A DNA stretch of 6,919 nt from CAYMUC01 sp964471865. Lineage in GTDB: Bacteria > Actinomycetota > Acidimicrobiia > Acidimicrobiales > Ilumatobacteraceae. The stretch covers positions 1 through 6,919 of the forward strand of contig CAYYHU010000065.1 in the NCBI GenBank assembly GCA_964471865.1, in the 5' to 3' direction. The notes under the pieces were generated by a model. The model was not told where the DNA came from and did no database searches. It was given only the letters and a program-made list of their open reading frames with translations. The translations under genes and the position numbers were made by a program. Positions 5,708 through 6,919 of the stretch are shown here, in pieces. Position 1 is the stretch's first letter. Each line of letters opens with the position of its first letter.

Positions 5708-6919
5708 ATGCTCAAGCATCGGCTTCGGCCGTGGTTTCCGGCGATGGCGGCGGCAGTCTTGTTGATCGCGGTCGCCGTCGTGGGCGCCATGACCAACGAT
5801 GACGCGCCTGCCAGCGCTCCAGCGAGCACCACCACGACAGTGGTCGCTCCGGCGGTCGCCTCTCCGCCGGTCTCGGTCGAATCCGAGCCCCAGGGTGTTC
5901 CCGCCGTTGCCGAACCCGCGGCGTTGACTCGGACCCTCGAACTGGGATCCCAAGGCGATGACGTCACCGCCGTCCAACGCCGACTCGTCGAGTTGGCGTT
6001 CGATCCCGGCGATATCGACGGCATCTACGGGGTTCGGACCAAACAGGCCGTCTGGGCGTTCGAAAAACTCGTGATGGGGGTGCCGCGCCAACTCGCCGGG
6101 GGGCGGGTGACCCCGGAGATCTGGGATCGGATGCAACGACTCGTCGATATTGCCCCGAGCCGTCCCGAGGCGGCCACGGTCAACCACACCGAGATCTACC
6201 TCCCCGAACAGGTCATGGTGATCTTCCACGAGGACCGCCCGGTGCTCGTCACCCATGTCTCGAGCGGCGATAACGAGGAATGGTGCGAAGAGGTCACGAT
6301 CTCACCAGGAGAACTCGGTAACGAGCGGGGTACCGAACCTCTGGTCAAGGGTGTGTGTGGGCGATCCGTCACCCCGGGAGGAGTGTTCCGGTTCTATCGG
6401 CGCGTCGAAGGCCGCCGCGAGAGCCAACTCGGAGGCCTCTACAACCCGGTGTATTTCAATTTCGGCATCGCCATCCATGGAGCCCATGAGGTTCCTGGGC
6501 AACCCGCCTCTCATGGATGTGTACGTATTCCGATGCACATCTCGGACTATTACCAAGAGCTCGTCACCTGGGGTCGCACCACCGGCGACATCGTGTACGT
6601 GTTCGACGGAGTGGCCGAACCCGAAACCTATGGGGCGCAAGGTCCGGTGTGGAACTGGGACGATCCCGACTACACGACCACCACCTCCTCTACGTCCACG
6701 ACGACCACCACGACGACGACCACCACGACGACGACCACGACGACGGTGCCGTCGACCTCGACGACCGTGGCGGTGAGCTCGACCACGGTGGTGTCCTCGA
6801 GTGTCCCCGAGAGCCCTTCGACCACCACGGTGCCCTCATCGACGACGCCCCCGGAGACCGAGACCGAATCCGGCGCACCCCCTGAGACCCCTGAGGACGA
6901 CTCGGCGGCCGCCAGCGAG
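5708..6919 (+). CDS. Exported L,D-transpeptidase with peptidoglycan-binding domain and Thr/Ser-rich tail (3' end beyond window)
   Basis: The frame is open for 404 codons to the last base, so the protein is truncated only by the window. Residues 10-28 form a hydrophobic signal or anchor (FPAMAAAVLLIAVAVVGAM) after a basic start (KHRLR); no lipobox Cys follows. A Ser/Thr/Pro/Ala linker runs to about 70. Residues 77-124 are a PG_binding_1 domain (LELGSQGDDVTAVQRRL, DGIYGVRTKQAVWAFEK). Residues 160-300 form a YkuD catalytic domain with IHGAHEVPGQ (H257) and SHGCVRIP, giving catalytic H269 and C271. L,D-transpeptidases cross-link peptidoglycan or attach proteins to it outside the membrane. C193 and C217 flank an insertion and could form a disulphide. 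After DDPDY (318-322) comes a low-complexity tail with 16 consecutive Thr (331-346), then Ser/Thr/Pro and acidic stretches. Confidence 0.93.
   Translation, partial: MLKHRLRPWFPAMAAAVLLIAVAVVGAMTNDDAPASAPASTTTTVVAPAVASPPVSVESEPQGVPAVAEPAALTRTLELGSQGDDVTAVQRRLVELAFDPGDIDGIYGVRTKQAVWAFEKLVMGVPRQLAGGRVTPEIWDRMQRLVDIAPSRPEAATVNHTEIYLPEQVMVIFHEDRPVLVTHVSSGDNEEWCEEVTISPGELGNERGTEPLVKGVCGRSVTPGGVFRFYRRVEGRRESQLGGLYNPVYFNFGIAIHGAHEVPGQPASHGCVRIPMHISDYYQELVTWGRTTGDIVYVFDGVAEPETYGAQGPVWNWDDPDYTTTTSSTSTTTTTTTTTTTTTTTTVPSTSTTVAVSSTTVVSSSVPESPSTTTVPSSTTPPETETESGAPPETPEDDSAAASE
6674..6745 (+). repeat. Threonine-codon microsatellite (ACG/ACC) in the transpeptidase tail
   Basis: Residues 323-346 are 21 Thr and 3 Ser. 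The last 48 bases (6698-6745) are 16 uninterrupted ACG or ACC codons. Only these two Thr codons are used, mixed irregularly, so the tract is kept at protein level and is not a pure DNA repeat. Tracts of this kind can change length by slippage in steps of three bases without breaking the frame. Confidence 0.9.

Noticed and set aside
4690..6024. Long minus-strand open frame of 444 codons
   Set aside because: It is antisense to the glycosyltransferase and transpeptidase, both with clear family motifs. Its translation is low-complexity with no recognisable domain.
6674..6745. Simple repeat as a CRISPR or non-coding satellite
   Set aside because: It has no repeat-spacer structure and lies in frame within the transpeptidase as Thr codons.

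Overview
The window is high-GC DNA with tightly packed genes, frequent GTG starts and an exported L,D-transpeptidase carrying a long threonine tract. Together these suggest an actinobacterium. Acidimicrobiia-like lineages are my best guess, from memory of their Thr-rich exported proteins and not from any marker gene. No rRNA, tRNA, CRISPR array, insertion sequence or phage gene is visible.

The genes form three strand blocks. The left block (1-1239, + strand) has the last 25 codons of a probable Hsp20-type small heat-shock protein, then a complete M20-family metallopeptidase of the glutamate carboxypeptidase type. The middle block (1335-4915, - strand, read right to left) has a four-helix membrane protein with a proline-rich N-terminus, a 74-residue uncharacterised protein, a Rieske non-haem iron oxygenase alpha subunit, and a long-form (E. 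coli-type) argininosuccinate synthase, ArgG. Gaps in this block are 66, 68 and 24 bases, so co-transcription is plausible. The right block (4945 to the window end, + strand) has a soluble GT2 glycosyltransferase resembling polyprenyl-phosphate sugar synthases, with its stop one base before the start of an L,D-transpeptidase. That gene stays open to the last base of the window, so its 3' end is missing.

The first and middle blocks converge on about 95 bases (1240-1334) with no convincing terminator. The middle and right blocks diverge from only 29 bases (4916-4944), which hold two overlapping -10-like hexamers, one per strand.

Two groupings deserve attention. One is the small protein / Rieske oxygenase / argG arrangement, where an unrecognised small protein sits beside an oxygenase that lacks its own reductase or ferredoxin gene in the window. 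The other is the glycosyltransferase / L,D-transpeptidase pair. Its enzyme could make a lipid-linked sugar, and its partner is an exported wall enzyme with a Ser/Thr-rich tail of the kind used for O-glycosylation.
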